Notes under the pieces: model-generated
The model's input: only the letters and a program-made list of their open reading frames with translations
The model's database searches: none
What the model was told of the DNA's origin: nothing
Source of the DNA: an uncultured Muribaculaceae bacterium
Lineage (GTDB): Bacteria; Bacteroidota; Bacteroidia; Bacteroidales; Muribaculaceae
NCBI GenBank assembly: GCA_910578365.1
Contig: CAJTRC010000002.1
Location: forward strand, 1-64,000
Length of the DNA stretch: 64,000 nucleotides
Direction: 5' to 3'
Shown here: in pieces, positions 17,677-27,014 of the stretch
Numbering within the stretch: the first letter of the stretch is position 1
Layout of the letters: every line of letters begins with the position of its first letter
Translations under genes and position numbers: made by a program

Positions 17677-18837
17677 TCAGGGAACATATACAGGTTTAAG
17701 GCAGGCTTTTTTAAGGCGCCACGCCAGAGTGCAGCCTATGGGCACAAACAGTATCAGCGCCACATAGTACAGGCGGACATAGTATATGGGCCAGCCGTTA
17801 AGCACATCGCTTACATATATAAGAAACAGATAGCGCACCGGTATGGCATAGCTGAATATAGCCAAAGCTCCGTACATGCTCTGCACGGGAAACGAGAAGC
17901 CGGTGAGCGAGAAGCTGAGAATGCCCAGCAGCGACAGCACCGACAAACTCAGTCGAGGATTTGGAAACACACTCACCACAAACAGTGCCATAGCCTGGCA
18001 GGCCATTACAAACAGCAGCACCGCCAGAGCCATCCACCACAGCGAGCCGGCAACCGGAAAGTGGCAATATCCCCACAGGAGCGACATTATGCCAAGCCCT
18101 ACCACACTGAATATTACCGTATGCGGCAACAGTTTGCCGACCAAAGCCACCGACATGCGGCCATGAGCCGTAGCCAGCCACTGTGACGATGTTCCGTTCT
18201 TGATTTCCATTGTAATGGCAAAAGCCGTGGTAAGGAAAATCATCAGGGCGAGCACACCGTATATAAACGACGGACACAGATAAATGGAGTAGCTGAGCCA
18301 CGGATTGCCCAGCGGATGTTCCTGCACGGTCATAGGCTGTATCAGTGAGCCTACCATGGCGGGGTCGGCGCCGGCGCTTACCAGAGTTGCGGTCACAAGG
18401 CCACCGGTGGTTGTAACTGCCACGGTCTTGAAACCTTTGAAGGCCAGTGTGCCGGGCACAAAGTACGTCATGTTGCTGTAGTACTCCAGTGTGGGCGTGC
18501 GGCCGCCAAGTGCGTCGGCCTCGAAGTTGGCCGGGATTACAAAGAAGCCGTATATTTCGCCTGCGCGCACACGGTCGAGGGCTTTGTCGTAGCTCTCAAT
18601 TCGCTCCGATACATCAATAGTTTCGAGTGCGTTGAGGGTACGGGTTACCTTGCGCGACATGGTCGAGTGGTCGAGGTCGACTACTGCTACGGGAGTTTTC
18701 AACGGCAGGCCGGGCTCCAGAAGGCTCACGAAGAAGAGCGCACAGAGCATCGGCACCAGTACCATGGCGCAGATATAGATTCTGCGGCTGCCCAGACGGC
18801 GCACTTCGCGTAATATTGAAGCTTTCAGACCAAGCAT
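17677..18837 (-). CDS. ABC-2 type transporter permease (first copy)
   Basis: 386 residues with the same plan as its downstream neighbour: one N-terminal helix (about 22-40), an extracytoplasmic domain with PVAVVDLDHSTMSRKV, then five membrane helices from about residue 185. The two permeases could form a heterodimer. The gene is third in the tolC-hlyD-permease-permease operon and starts 42 nt after hlyD. Confidence 0.85.
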   Translation of the reverse strand: MLGLKASILREVRRLGSRRIYICAMVLVPMLCALFFVSLLEPGLPLKTPVAVVDLDHSTMSRKVTRTLNALETIDVSERIESYDKALDRVRAGEIYGFFVIPANFEADALGGRTPTLEYYSNMTYFVPGTLAFKGFKTVAVTTTGGLVTATLVSAGADPAMVGSLIQPMTVQEHPLGNPWLSYSIYLCPSFIYGVLALMIFLTTAFAITMEIKNGTSSQWLATAHGRMSVALVGKLLPHTVIFSVVGLGIMSLLWGYCHFPVAGSLWWMALAVLLFVMACQAMALFVVSVFPNPRLSLSVLSLLGILSFSLTGFSFPVQSMYGALAIFSYAIPVRYLFLIYVSDVLNGWPIYYVRLYYVALILFVPIGCTLAWRLKKACLKPVYVP

Positions 18838-18879
18838 GTTTGGGGTTCGGGATTTATGAGTTAATGTTTAAGGTAGAAA

Positions 18880-19887
18880 TTACGGCTTATATATTATCGA
18901 CATGCCCGGACGCAGGCCATCGACTTTCTTAGTCGGACGTGCCTTGATTTGGAAGGTGCGGCTGTCCCATTCGCCGGTGGCTTTGGTAGAGCGCCATGTA
19001 GCGTAGGATCCCATGTCGCGGATAAAGTATATCTCCACTTCGATATCCTTCATGCCCAGCGCCGGAACCATTACGTTGATTTTCTTGCCCATGACAAGGT
19101 CGTTGAGCAGTTCCTCGCGCACGTTGAAGGTAATCCAGCGCTTGTCGGTGCGCAGCAGGTTCATAATCGGGGCACCCATGGCCACGAGTTCGCCCACTTC
19201 GGGATAAATCTGATCGATGGTGCCGTCGAACGGAGCGGTCAGATATGCGTCGTCGAGCACGGCCTGCACTTGCTCCACGCCACCGTGTGCAGCGCTGACC
19301 ATAGCTGCTGTCGACTCCTTGTCTTCTTTCTGGGCACCGGCCACAGCCAGACGGTACTGGCTTTCGGCGGCAGCCGCACCGGCCACAGCGGCGTCATAGG
19401 CGGCTTTGGCTTCATCGCGCTTCTGCTCACTCATCACGCCCTCGCCATAGAGGCGTTCCATGCGGTTGTAGGTTTTTTGGGTAATGTCGACTGCGGTTTT
19501 GGCCTGCTGCCATATATCATAGGCCGACTGTATGATTTGCTTGCGTGTGCCGGCATCGACCTTGCGGTTCTGGGCCCGGGCCACGTCCTGCATGGCCTCA
19601 GCCTGTGTCAACTGTGCCTCGACTACTGCCGAGTGGATGCACACCAGAGTATCGCCGGCATGCACGCTGTCGCCCTCCTGCACATAGAATTCGACAATGC
19701 GTCCGGGCAGTTTGCCTGATATACGTACTGTGGTGCCTTCGGCCTGGCCTTCGATAAAGTCGTCGGGCTTGTTCATAAACAGGAAACCGGCCACGGCCAC
19801 GGCCAATACTACCATTACAACCACAGCCAGACTGATAAGCAGGCTTCTGGATGCACGTTTTTCTGATTGATTGTTCTCGCTTGCCAT
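18880..19887 (-). CDS. HlyD-family membrane fusion protein
   Basis: 335 residues. One N-terminal helix (about 17-37) is followed by a biotinyl-lipoyl-like half motif (GKLPGRIVEFYVQEGDSVHAGDTL), an alpha-helical hairpin with many Ala and Gln (about 90-190), the second lipoyl half (LTAPFDGTIDQIYPEVGELV) and a beta-barrel domain. It bridges inner-membrane permeases and the TolC-like channel. It lies 34 nt downstream of the TolC gene. Confidence 0.92.
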   Translation of the reverse strand: MASENNQSEKRASRSLLISLAVVVMVVLAVAVAGFLFMNKPDDFIEGQAEGTTVRISGKLPGRIVEFYVQEGDSVHAGDTLVCIHSAVVEAQLTQAEAMQDVARAQNRKVDAGTRKQIIQSAYDIWQQAKTAVDITQKTYNRMERLYGEGVMSEQKRDEAKAAYDAAVAGAAAAESQYRLAVAGAQKEDKESTAAMVSAAHGGVEQVQAVLDDAYLTAPFDGTIDQIYPEVGELVAMGAPIMNLLRTDKRWITFNVREELLNDLVMGKKINVMVPALGMKDIEVEIYFIRDMGSYATWRSTKATGEWDSRTFQIKARPTKKVDGLRPGMSIIYKP

Positions 19888-19921
19888 TATATTTTCGATG
19901 TTAAAGTTTTTTTATTATTGT

Positions 19922-21400
19922 TCAGTAGCTCACACCTGTATCGGGCATAAGTGTGCCCAGAGCCTTGCGCAGATATGTATTGCATAGCCGCACGTCTACC
20001 ATTGCATCGATTTGCTCCGAGTGGGCTTTGAGCCACGCTGTCTGGGCTTCCATTACATTGTCGGGGGTTGCCACGCCCTCTTTATAGGCCAGTGTGGCCG
20101 TGCGCAGATTTTCGTCGGCTTTCTTAAGGTTCACGGAGGTCATGCCGTAGGTGGTATAGGCCTCCTGAGTGTGCTGCATCGCCTGGTTTACCTGCAGTTC
20201 AACCATATCGCGGGCGTCGGCCAGTTCGAGTTTGCTTATCACCTCGGCGCTCTCGGCCGCCTTGTATTTGGCATAGTTGCCGCCCCAGTGCCAGATGGGA
20301 ATGGTCAGAGTCACACCCACCGAGAAGCCTCCTCCGAATTTCTTTTCAAAACCGTTGTTCACGTTGGGGTTGCTGAAGCTGTACGCACCAATCAGTGCCA
20401 GATTGGGCAGCATCGATGCCCGTGCCACGTTCTTTTGCTGGCCTGCTATGTCGGTGGCAAGCCCCAGGGCGCGGATGTCGGGGCGGCGGTTGTACACCTC
20501 CTCCATATTGTAGCCGCCCATTGCTTCGGCTGCAGGCACGGTCGAGGCGTCGACATCCTCGTCGGCCAGCGGAAAACTGCTGTCGACCGGCAGGCCGCAT
20601 ACCTGGGCCAGAGCCATGCGCGACAGACGCAGACCGTTCTCCACTTTCACCAGGTCGACCTGAGCCGAGTTCAGCTTCACGTCCACGCTGAGCCGGTCCG
20701 ACACGGTGGCCACACCGGCTTCCACCATCAGGTTTACATTGTTCTGCAGAGTGTCGAGCAGGTTCACATAGCTCTTTGCGAGCTCGTACTTGGCTTTGAG
20801 CGACACCACCTGCCAGTAAGCGGCATCGACCGCATACACCACATTCTCGGCCTCGCGGATGTTCATCTGTCCGGCCAGCTGCTCGGCAAACTTGGTTAGC
20901 TTGTTCATGGCCACGATTTTGCCGCCCATATACAAGGGCTGTGTAAGAGTGATGGCACCGAAGAACACGTTGTGGATGTCGTAGGTCATGGCCTCTTTCG
21001 GAATCACGGCCACCTGGCTTGGCACCGGTGTACCGTTGTTCATCACCGGTTCGCCGGTAATCGGATTTTTTACGATGTTGTACTGATAGGTCCCGGTAGC
21101 AGGGTCGAAGCTTTTGGTGGGCAGCATGGCGTCCTCGCCAAGCAGCGCTATCTGACGCTGATTGTAAGCATATCCGCCGGCAAAATCAATGGCGGGCAGA
21201 TAGGCGGCAAAAGCCTCTTTGTTCTGGTATTGAGCAGTCGTAATCCGCTGACGGCTAATCATCAGCTGTTTGTTGCTGCGCAGAGCCATGCTCCGGCAGG
21301 AGTCGAGAGTCACCGGGGCCTGGGCCTGCAAGCCGGCGGCCGACAGCGGCATGAAGCTTGCTATGGCAAGCAGTGCGGTGAATATCAGTTTTAACTTCAT
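19922..21400 (-). CDS. TolC-family outer membrane efflux protein
   Basis: 492 residues from ATG 21398-21400, which begins a signal peptide (MKLKLIFTALLAIASFMPLSA). Two repeated OEP halves are visible, with long helices and the family features LDSCRSMALRSNKQL, AAYWQVVSLKAKYEL, YNRRPDIRALGLATDIA and AYTTYGMTSVNLKKADENL. It provides the outer membrane channel for the HlyD/ABC-2 system below it. The operon starts from a promoter overlapped by a 14-bp perfect dyad. Confidence 0.92.
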   Translation of the reverse strand: MKLKLIFTALLAIASFMPLSAAGLQAQAPVTLDSCRSMALRSNKQLMISRQRITTAQYQNKEAFAAYLPAIDFAGGYAYNQRQIALLGEDAMLPTKSFDPATGTYQYNIVKNPITGEPVMNNGTPVPSQVAVIPKEAMTYDIHNVFFGAITLTQPLYMGGKIVAMNKLTKFAEQLAGQMNIREAENVVYAVDAAYWQVVSLKAKYELAKSYVNLLDTLQNNVNLMVEAGVATVSDRLSVDVKLNSAQVDLVKVENGLRLSRMALAQVCGLPVDSSFPLADEDVDASTVPAAEAMGGYNMEEVYNRRPDIRALGLATDIAGQQKNVARASMLPNLALIGAYSFSNPNVNNGFEKKFGGGFSVGVTLTIPIWHWGGNYAKYKAAESAEVISKLELADARDMVELQVNQAMQHTQEAYTTYGMTSVNLKKADENLRTATLAYKEGVATPDNVMEAQTAWLKAHSEQIDAMVDVRLCNTYLRKALGTLMPDTGVSY

Positions 21401-21493
21401 GGTTGAAACGTGTTGTGGCAAATGAATATGGCCCGTACAGTGGCTATACGGGTAATATTATAACCCTATGGCTTTTATAATGTTCAAAAATAA

Positions 21494-21530
21494 TAGCTTG
21501 CAAAATTAATAAAATTTTGCAAGCTACAAA
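21494..21530 (-). promoter_or_regulatory. Promoter with overlapping perfect dyad upstream of the efflux operon
   Basis: On the minus strand, TTTG (21527-21530), an 18-nt spacer and TAATTTTG (21501-21508). A perfect inverted repeat with 14-bp arms (21494-21507 and 21513-21526) and a 5-nt centre covers the spacer and the -7 box. This is the geometry of a repressor operator. Because it also follows tonB and is trailed by TTATTTTT, it could instead or also act as a terminator for the tonB operon. The rest of the 282-bp gap (21401-21682) is AT-rich with no gene seen. Confidence 0.6.
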
Positions 21531-21682
21531 TAACGGAACTTTATAAAAATTTGTTCGATATGTACTTTTTATACAAGGCTTCTTATATTACCACTTTTGT
21601 GGTTGCGGCCGTCGATTACAGTAATGATTATATTTATCGATTACGTGTATCGATATATTGCGGGGTTCTGTAATTATTATGC

Positions 21683-22513
21683 TTACCGTATGGTGTATAC
21701 TATGCGTGCGGTGCGGGGTTCGGATTCCTTCACCTTCGAAGCCTGGCGTTTGATGTAGGCCTTGATTTCGGCTTTCAGGGCATTGATTACCCGGGCATTG
21801 CCCACATATTCCGAGTCGGTGGCAGCTGGCACCACGTCGAGGCCCGACAGAGAGCCGTCGGTGTTGATTGTACAGGTGAAGGTGATTTTACCCGGAGTCT
21901 GCATCACCACCGAGGTACTTGTGGGCAGGCCCCATTTGCCGCCGCCGCTACCGCGCACTCCCACGCCCTGGGCATTTGGATTGGTGCCGGCAGGTTTACC
22001 GGCGTTGCCGTCGGCAGTCTTGCTTTTGTTGTTGGTGTTGTTCTTTCCGGCGGCATTGGCAAAGGCATTGGCAGTCTGCTGTGAGGCTTTGCGCCGTGCC
22101 TCCTCTTCCTGCTTCTTTTTCTCCATAGCGGCTATTTCCTCTTTGGTTGGCTGCTTGGGTTTGGTTTCCTGTACCGGTGCAGACTTGGTCGAAGTAACAG
22201 GCTTTGGAGCCGGACCTTTAGGGCCGTTGTCGCTCAGGTCCGTGCCGGACTCAGGAGCCGGAGTGGCGTTGTTGTCTTCAGGCTCCGGGTTTTCAGCCGG
22301 CGCCGATTCTTGGCCATTGAGTGGTTTGGGAAGTTCCTCTTCGATTACCTCCACGAACTCCTCGGGCTCTGCCTCGGCCAGGGTTATGCCGGGCTTGTCC
22401 GTTGTAATATGGCTCAGGTCGAGGTTCCCGTTCACCAGCCACAGCAGTATCAGCAGGGCTATGAGCAGGGTGCCTACGGCGGCATATATTCGTGAACGGT
22501 CGGTATTGTTCAT
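21683..22513 (-). CDS. TonB-like energy transducer
   Basis: 276 residues. A short cytoplasmic tail, one membrane helix (about 10-27), then a long Pro/Glu/Lys-rich periplasmic linker (about 50-185) and a C-terminal TonB/TolA-like domain (about 195-276, ITFTCTINTDGSLSGLDVVP). It couples the ExbBD proton channel to outer membrane receptors or to the Tol-like envelope system. It overlaps exbD by 4 bp. Confidence 0.85.
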   Translation of the reverse strand: MNNTDRSRIYAAVGTLLIALLILLWLVNGNLDLSHITTDKPGITLAEAEPEEFVEVIEEELPKPLNGQESAPAENPEPEDNNATPAPESGTDLSDNGPKGPAPKPVTSTKSAPVQETKPKQPTKEEIAAMEKKKQEEEARRKASQQTANAFANAAGKNNTNNKSKTADGNAGKPAGTNPNAQGVGVRGSGGGKWGLPTSTSVVMQTPGKITFTCTINTDGSLSGLDVVPAATDSEYVGNARVINALKAEIKAYIKRQASKVKESEPRTARIVYTIR

Positions 22514-22980
22514 TGCTGTTGGTCAGTGTTGTCGGCTGCAGCCGCGGCATCTGCTGCGGGCAGCGGAGTATTCTGTGTCGGTTTAGTGGCTAATACCATC
22601 TTGAATGAGTTTGCAGCGCCTATGTTGAGCACTTCCACCACCTTGCCGTAGGGCACGCGGGTGTCGGCATAAACGGCTACTGCGCCAATGGGGGTCTGGC
22701 TGTTGATTACGCTCAGCTGCTCGGCAAGGCGTTCCAGTGGCACACGGGTCATCTGCGCGGTGTCGTACTGCACGTAATAGTTAGCGGCGGAGTCAACGAA
22801 TACTTTGGTCGACGGTTTCTCGGGAGTCTGCTCCACTCCTTCGGGCAGGTCAATCTCCATGGCTGTCGGAAACACAAAGGTGCTTGTAACCAAAAAGAAG
22901 ACCAGCAGAAGGAAAATCACGTCGGTCATGGAGGCCATCGAGAAGGTGGCCATCATGTCTTGCTGTCGTTTGAGTGCCAT
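22510..22980 (-). CDS. ExbD/TolR-family biopolymer transport protein
   Basis: 156 residues with a single helix (about 22-40) carrying the conserved Asp in SMTDVIFLLLVFFLVTSTF. A periplasmic domain follows. Its Ala-rich tail ends at the start of the TonB-like gene. It works with the MotA/TolQ/ExbB gene 3 nt upstream as a proton-driven stator. Confidence 0.9.
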   Translation of the reverse strand: MALKRQQDMMATFSMASMTDVIFLLLVFFLVTSTFVFPTAMEIDLPEGVEQTPEKPSTKVFVDSAANYYVQYDTAQMTRVPLERLAEQLSVINSQTPIGAVAVYADTRVPYGKVVEVLNIGAANSFKMVLATKPTQNTPLPAADAAAAADNTDQQQ

Positions 22981-22983
22981 GGC

Positions 22984-23598
22984 TTACGCGGGCTCGTTGA
23001 GTATGTCCATGAAGTCCATGGTGCGGGCTTCCATTATGTTCATTACCTTGTTGATGCGGGCCACCAGTATGTTGTAGGCAAACAGTGCCACGATGCCCAC
23101 TATAAGACCGGCCACAGTGGTAACCAGCGCAGTGTAGATACCGCCGGCAAAGTCGCCTATCGAGGCTGTGTTGCCGCTTGAGGCTATGGCATAGAAGGCC
23201 TGCACCATACCCACTACAGTGCCCAGGAAGCCAAGCATGGGTGCCCCGGCGGCGGTGGTGGCCAGCCATGACAGCCCCTTGCTGAGGGCAGCTACCTCGA
23301 GGTTGCCGCTGTTTTCAATCGTCACAAGCACCTCGGAACTTGGGCGGCCTATACGGCTGATGCCTTTGGCAATCATGCGGGCGTAGGGCGAATTGGTCTG
23401 GCGGCAGAGGTTCTGCGCGCTTTCAATCTCGCCGTCGTGTATATAGTCCTTGATGCGCTGCATGAACGAGGCGTCCTGACGCGACGCGCGGCTCACTGCT
23501 ATAGCTCTTTCTATAAAAATGTAGATACTTACCAGTGCCAGAAGTGCCAGCGGTATCATAATCCAGCCTCCTTCGAGGCAAAGTTCCCAAAGTGACAT
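22984..23598 (-). CDS. MotA/TolQ/ExbB proton channel family protein
   Basis: 204 residues with three membrane helices (about 10-30, 110-140, 155-180). The family signature is visible in SKGLSWLATTAAGAPMLGFL and GTVVGMVQAF, then GIYTALVTTVAGLIVGIVAL. It is the channel subunit of the ExbBD/TonB-like complex encoded immediately downstream. It lies 46 nt after pdxJ. Confidence 0.92.
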   Translation of the reverse strand: MSLWELCLEGGWIMIPLALLALVSIYIFIERAIAVSRASRQDASFMQRIKDYIHDGEIESAQNLCRQTNSPYARMIAKGISRIGRPSSEVLVTIENSGNLEVAALSKGLSWLATTAAGAPMLGFLGTVVGMVQAFYAIASSGNTASIGDFAGGIYTALVTTVAGLIVGIVALFAYNILVARINKVMNIMEARTMDFMDILNEPA

Positions 23599-23644
23599 TT
23601 ATATATGTTTTAGTGTTTAATGTTTAATTTCAACTGTCTGCTTC

Positions 23645-24358
23645 TCAACGCAGGCAGGCCAGATAGCGGTGTATGGTTTCTTCCAGGCCCAGATAGAGGG
23701 CGTCGCAGATGAGGGCGTGCCCTATCGACACCTCGTTGAGACAAGGCAGACTCCGGTAGAAGTACTGCAGGTTCTCGAGGCTGAGGTCATGGCCTGCGTT
23801 CACTCCCAGGCCGTGGCTGTGGGCAACCTTTGAGGCCTCGACATAAGTTGCCACGGCGGCTTCACGGTCGGCGGTATAGCTGTCGGCGTATGCTTTGGTG
23901 TAGAGTTCCACGCGGTCGGTGCCGGTACGGGCGGCGGCAGCTATGATTTCGGCATCGGGGTCGACAAATATGGAACTGCGTATTCCGGCTTCTTTCAGCC
24001 TCTCGACTATCGACGACAGGAAGTCATGGTTGGCGGCGACATCCCAGCCGGCCGACGAAGTGAGGGCATTGGGTGCATCGGGTACAAGGGTCACCTGCTC
24101 GGGACGCACACGCAGCACCAGCTCCATGAAGTCGTCCGACGGATAACCTTCGATATTGAATTCGGTAGCGACCAGCGGACGCAGACTGTACACGTCGCTG
24201 CGGCGTATATGACGTTCGTCGGGACGCGGATGCACCGTGATGCCGTTGGCGCCGAAGCGTTCGCAGTCGGCGGCCACTTTCAGCAGGTCGGGGTTGTTTT
24301 CGCCACGTGCGTTGCGCAAAGTGGCTATTTTGTTGATATTTACGCTAAGACTGGTCAT
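23645..24358 (-). CDS. pdxJ: Pyridoxine 5'-phosphate synthase
   Basis: 237 residues. It condenses 1-deoxyxylulose phosphate analogue with amino-acetone phosphate to form vitamin B6 phosphate. Motifs: [15 protein letters not shown] at the N-terminus, [28 protein letters not shown] and [15 protein letters not shown] 24356-24358 is used; the in-frame TTG four codons earlier is less likely. It heads the pdxJ-exbB-exbD-tonB unit, an order familiar in Bacteroidota. Confidence 0.95.
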   Translation of the reverse strand: MTSLSVNINKIATLRNARGENNPDLLKVAADCERFGANGITVHPRPDERHIRRSDVYSLRPLVATEFNIEGYPSDDFMELVLRVRPEQVTLVPDAPNALTSSAGWDVAANHDFLSSIVERLKEAGIRSSIFVDPDAEIIAAAARTGTDRVELYTKAYADSYTADREAAVATYVEASKVAHSHGLGVNAGHDLSLENLQYFYRSLPCLNEVSIGHALICDALYLGLEETIHRYLACLR

Positions 24359-24416
24359 TTGCTCGGCCAACTAAGTTAATAAATTGTAAGTGAGTGATGA
24401 ATTCCAAAGAATTTTG

Positions 24417-24424
24417 TAACTTTG
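24417..24424 (+). promoter_or_regulatory. -7 box for the ACT-like protein/nadK unit
   Basis: TAACTTTG, 13 nt before the ATG at 24438. No -33 TTG at the normal spacing. Confidence 0.45.
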
Positions 24425-24437
24425 TAATTGAAACGGC

Positions 24438-24890
24438 ATGGCAGCCAGGCGGCTGTTTACGGATAGCCTCAAGGCTTATTTGCTGTTTTCGGCTACAAAA
24501 ATAGTCAGAATATCTTACAATAAGAAAAAATTGACTGCTAAAGATTCAAAAATATACGATTTGGAGGTGCTTTTTCCGCAATTGGGCGATGAAAGCCACA
24601 TTTTATTAGGGTGCAGACGCGAGGATTTCAGCGCGTCGCGGATTGCGCACGCCGTGGAAGACTGCGACGCTCACCTGATAAACCTGAATGTTCTCGCAAT
24701 GGAGCATCCGCAGGCTGAAACACTCGTTGACATAAGAGTGAACCGCCGTAACCCTGTCGAGGTGGCCCGCTCACTGCGGCGATACGGCTACGATGTGCTT
24801 GAAATCAACAATGCCGGGCCTGAGGAGGACTGCGGCGACAACACCCTCCGCGAACGTATCGACCAAGTTCTGCACTATCTTAATATCTGA
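24438..24890 (+). CDS. ACT-like domain protein upstream of nadK, lacking CBS domains
   Basis: 150 residues. The segment FSASRIAHAVEDCDAHLINLNV through VEVARSLRRYGYDV, and the ending RERIDQVLHYLNI, resemble the C-terminal ACT-like part of the roughly 220-residue CBS-domain protein usually found before nadK in Bacteroidales. The first 60 residues here (basic, FSATKIVRISYNKKKL) do not look like a CBS pair. It may be an N-terminally truncated or rearranged relative. The -7 box directly upstream supports this start. Function unknown. Confidence 0.55.
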   Translation: MAARRLFTDSLKAYLLFSATKIVRISYNKKKLTAKDSKIYDLEVLFPQLGDESHILLGCRREDFSASRIAHAVEDCDAHLINLNVLAMEHPQAETLVDIRVNRRNPVEVARSLRRYGYDVLEINNAGPEEDCGDNTLRERIDQVLHYLNI

Positions 24891-24895
24891 TTCAA

Positions 24896-25750
24896 ATGAA
24901 AATAGCCATATACGGAAGCCGGCATCAGGATGCCTATCTGGACATACTCCGGGACTTTCTGCTCCAGCTCGCACGCGAAAACGCAGAGGTAGTGATGCAC
25001 CCTAAGCTGTATAATTACCTTATCCGCTGCATACCGGGAGCTATGGCGTCGGTCAGGCGCGTAATGGAGCAACTCGACTGCAATGTCGACCTGGTACTGA
25101 GCATAGGCGGCGACGGAACCTTCCTGCGCACCGTGCAGTGGACCGACAGCCGTCCGCTGCCTATACTGGGCGTGAACACAGGTCACCTGGGCTTCCTCAC
25201 CGCCATAGGCATCGACGAACTGCCGCAGCTGCTCGACGAATACCGCGCCGGCGCTTTCATATCCGAGCAGCGCAGCCTGCTGCAGGTGGTTGAGCCTCAG
25301 TTGCCATTCTGCAAATACGCTCTCAACGAAATAACCGTGGCTAAGGATGCCAACGCCTCGATGATTCGGGCCTGCACCCACGTCGACGGACACCGCCTGT
25401 GCGACTACCGCGCCGACGGACTTATTGTGGCCACACCCACCGGCAGCACCGCCTACGCCATGTCGGTAGGCGGCCCGATTATAGCGCCCGACACCCCCGC
25501 TTTTGTGCTGGCGCCCATAGCGGCACACTCGCTGTCGATGCGCCCGCTGGTAGTAGGCGACGCTTCGCGCATCGACATAGAGGTTCAAGGACGCGCCGAC
25601 CGCTTCCGCCTGAGTGTCGACGGCCGAAGTGTAAGTCTTGCCATGGGTACCGGCATTTCGGTGGTCAAGGCCCCCTATACAGTAAGTGTGCTCCGGCACC
25701 GCGACCGTGGCTTCGCCGCCGTACTGAATTCAAAACTCGGCTGGGAATGA
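24896..25750 (+). CDS. nadK: NAD kinase
   Basis: 284 residues; phosphorylates NAD to NADP. Motifs: GGDGTFLRTVQW (phosphate-binding GGDGT), NTGHLGFLT, NEITVAKDANASMI and DGLIVATPTGSTAYAMSVGGP. The start is 5 nt after the ACT-like gene, and the stop overlaps the next start (ATGA). Length and motif spacing are normal for the bacterial enzyme. Confidence 0.96.
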   Translation: MKIAIYGSRHQDAYLDILRDFLLQLARENAEVVMHPKLYNYLIRCIPGAMASVRRVMEQLDCNVDLVLSIGGDGTFLRTVQWTDSRPLPILGVNTGHLGFLTAIGIDELPQLLDEYRAGAFISEQRSLLQVVEPQLPFCKYALNEITVAKDANASMIRACTHVDGHRLCDYRADGLIVATPTGSTAYAMSVGGPIIAPDTPAFVLAPIAAHSLSMRPLVVGDASRIDIEVQGRADRFRLSVDGRSVSLAMGTGISVVKAPYTVSVLRHRDRGFAAVLNSKLGWE

Positions 25751-26466
25751 GCAGGCTGGTACTGACAGGCAGCGGGCGCATAAGGCACAACGAACTGGGC
25801 GTGATCCACTACGTGGTACGCAGCCGGGCCAAACGCTTTGTGGCCCGGTGGAAAACCGGCGAGCTGCAACTTTCGGTACCGCCTCGCGTGACCGAAGACG
25901 AATTTTACAAAACCCTCGACGTACTCAAGCCACGCCTGCTGCCACACAAGCCCGCCGACAACAAATATTACCTCGGACAGGTAATCGACTGCGGCGAATT
26001 CAAAGTGATAATCGAGAGCCTCGAAACCAACAGCAAACTCATAGAAGCACGGCGCTGCACCGGCGGCTGGGCCTTGTATGTGCCCGCTTCGCTCGACATT
26101 TCAAGCCCGGCGGCAGTAATTGCCATTGGCCGCGTGCTGCGCAATATAGCCGCCGCCGAAGCTCCCGCAATACTGATACCGCGGGCAAACGAACTGGCCG
26201 ACCGCGTAGGACGCCATCCCATCGGATGGACCATAAGCAAAGGCCAGCGCACACTGGGGCGCTGCGACTGCCGCGGTTACATAGCCTTGAGCTGTATACT
26301 GGTATTTTACGAGCAGCCACTGCGCGACTATGTGATTTACCACGAACTGGCTCACCTGTCGGAGATGAACCACTCGCCACGCTTCCACAAACTCTGCAAC
26401 CACTACTGCCAGGGGCGCGAACAGGAACTTGTGGCCCGTCTGAAAGCGTCCAGACTGCCCGTCTGA
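25747..26466 (+). CDS. YgjP-like metallopeptidase (DUF45)
   Basis: 239 residues from ATG 25747, overlapping the nadK stop. The zinc motif is HELAHLSEMNHSPRFH (HExxH plus a third His), preceded by the YIALSCILVFYEQPLRDYVIYHE helix typical of DUF45. The N-terminal half is beta-rich (YVVRSRAKRFVARWKTGELQLSVP). The cellular substrate is unknown; relatives are called M48-family or YgjP/SprT-like hydrolases. An upstream in-frame extension inside nadK is rejected. Confidence 0.85.
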   Translation: MSRLVLTGSGRIRHNELGVIHYVVRSRAKRFVARWKTGELQLSVPPRVTEDEFYKTLDVLKPRLLPHKPADNKYYLGQVIDCGEFKVIIESLETNSKLIEARRCTGGWALYVPASLDISSPAAVIAIGRVLRNIAAAEAPAILIPRANELADRVGRHPIGWTISKGQRTLGRCDCRGYIALSCILVFYEQPLRDYVIYHELAHLSEMNHSPRFHKLCNHYCQGREQELVARLKASRLPV

Positions 26467-26531
26467 GGCCGCCGCGAGCAAATTTTGGGCGCTCCGGATA
26501 GTTTCTTATCCTCGCTTTGCAAAAAAATTTG

Positions 26532-26539
26532 TATATTTG
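26532..26539 (+). promoter_or_regulatory. -7 box for cvpA-suf
   Basis: TATATTTG fits TAnnTTTG, 21 nt before the cvpA ATG. No clear -33 element. Confidence 0.5.
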
Positions 26540-26560
26540 CGGTTTCAAGAAAGCAACATA

Positions 26561-27013
26561 ATGAACGCATTCGACATTTTATTGGTTGTATTACTTGGAG
26601 CTGCCGCTCTGCGCGGTTACTTCAAAGGCATCATAGCCATGGCTGCACAGGTAATCGGCCTTATAGCCGGCGTGGTTGCATGCCGCATGGTCGCCCACCG
26701 ACTGGCTCTGCATATAGGCCCCGACGCCACCGACCTGGTGGTGGCCAACGTGCTTGTATTCATCGTAGCCTATCTGGCCTGCTTTCTGCTGGGCCGTATG
26801 CTGCAGTCGCTGTTCCGGGCGCTTCACCTCACGATAGTGAACCGGCTGTGCGGAGTCGCCTTCTGCGCCCTTGAGGTTGCGGTGGTACTGAGCCTGTTCA
26901 TGAACCTGTGGCACATGGTATCGCCCTCGACCGCTCCGGCCGACGCAACCACCGAAGGCCTCCGCGGCCTTGTGTACAATGTAGCCCCGGCTCTGCTGGG
27001 ATTTCTGAACTGA
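26561..27013 (+). CDS. cvpA: CvpA family membrane protein
   Basis: 150 residues with four membrane helices (about 3-20, 26-48, 63-85, 105-125). The family start [22 protein letters not shown] is mostly visible. CvpA is linked to colicin V production and bile or envelope stress in enterobacteria; the exact role is unknown. It stands 1 nt before sufB, so it shares the suf transcript. Confidence 0.85.
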   Translation: MNAFDILLVVLLGAAALRGYFKGIIAMAAQVIGLIAGVVACRMVAHRLALHIGPDATDLVVANVLVFIVAYLACFLLGRMLQSLFRALHLTIVNRLCGVAFCALEVAVVLSLFMNLWHMVSPSTAPADATTEGLRGLVYNVAPALLGFLN

Positions 27014-27014
27014 C

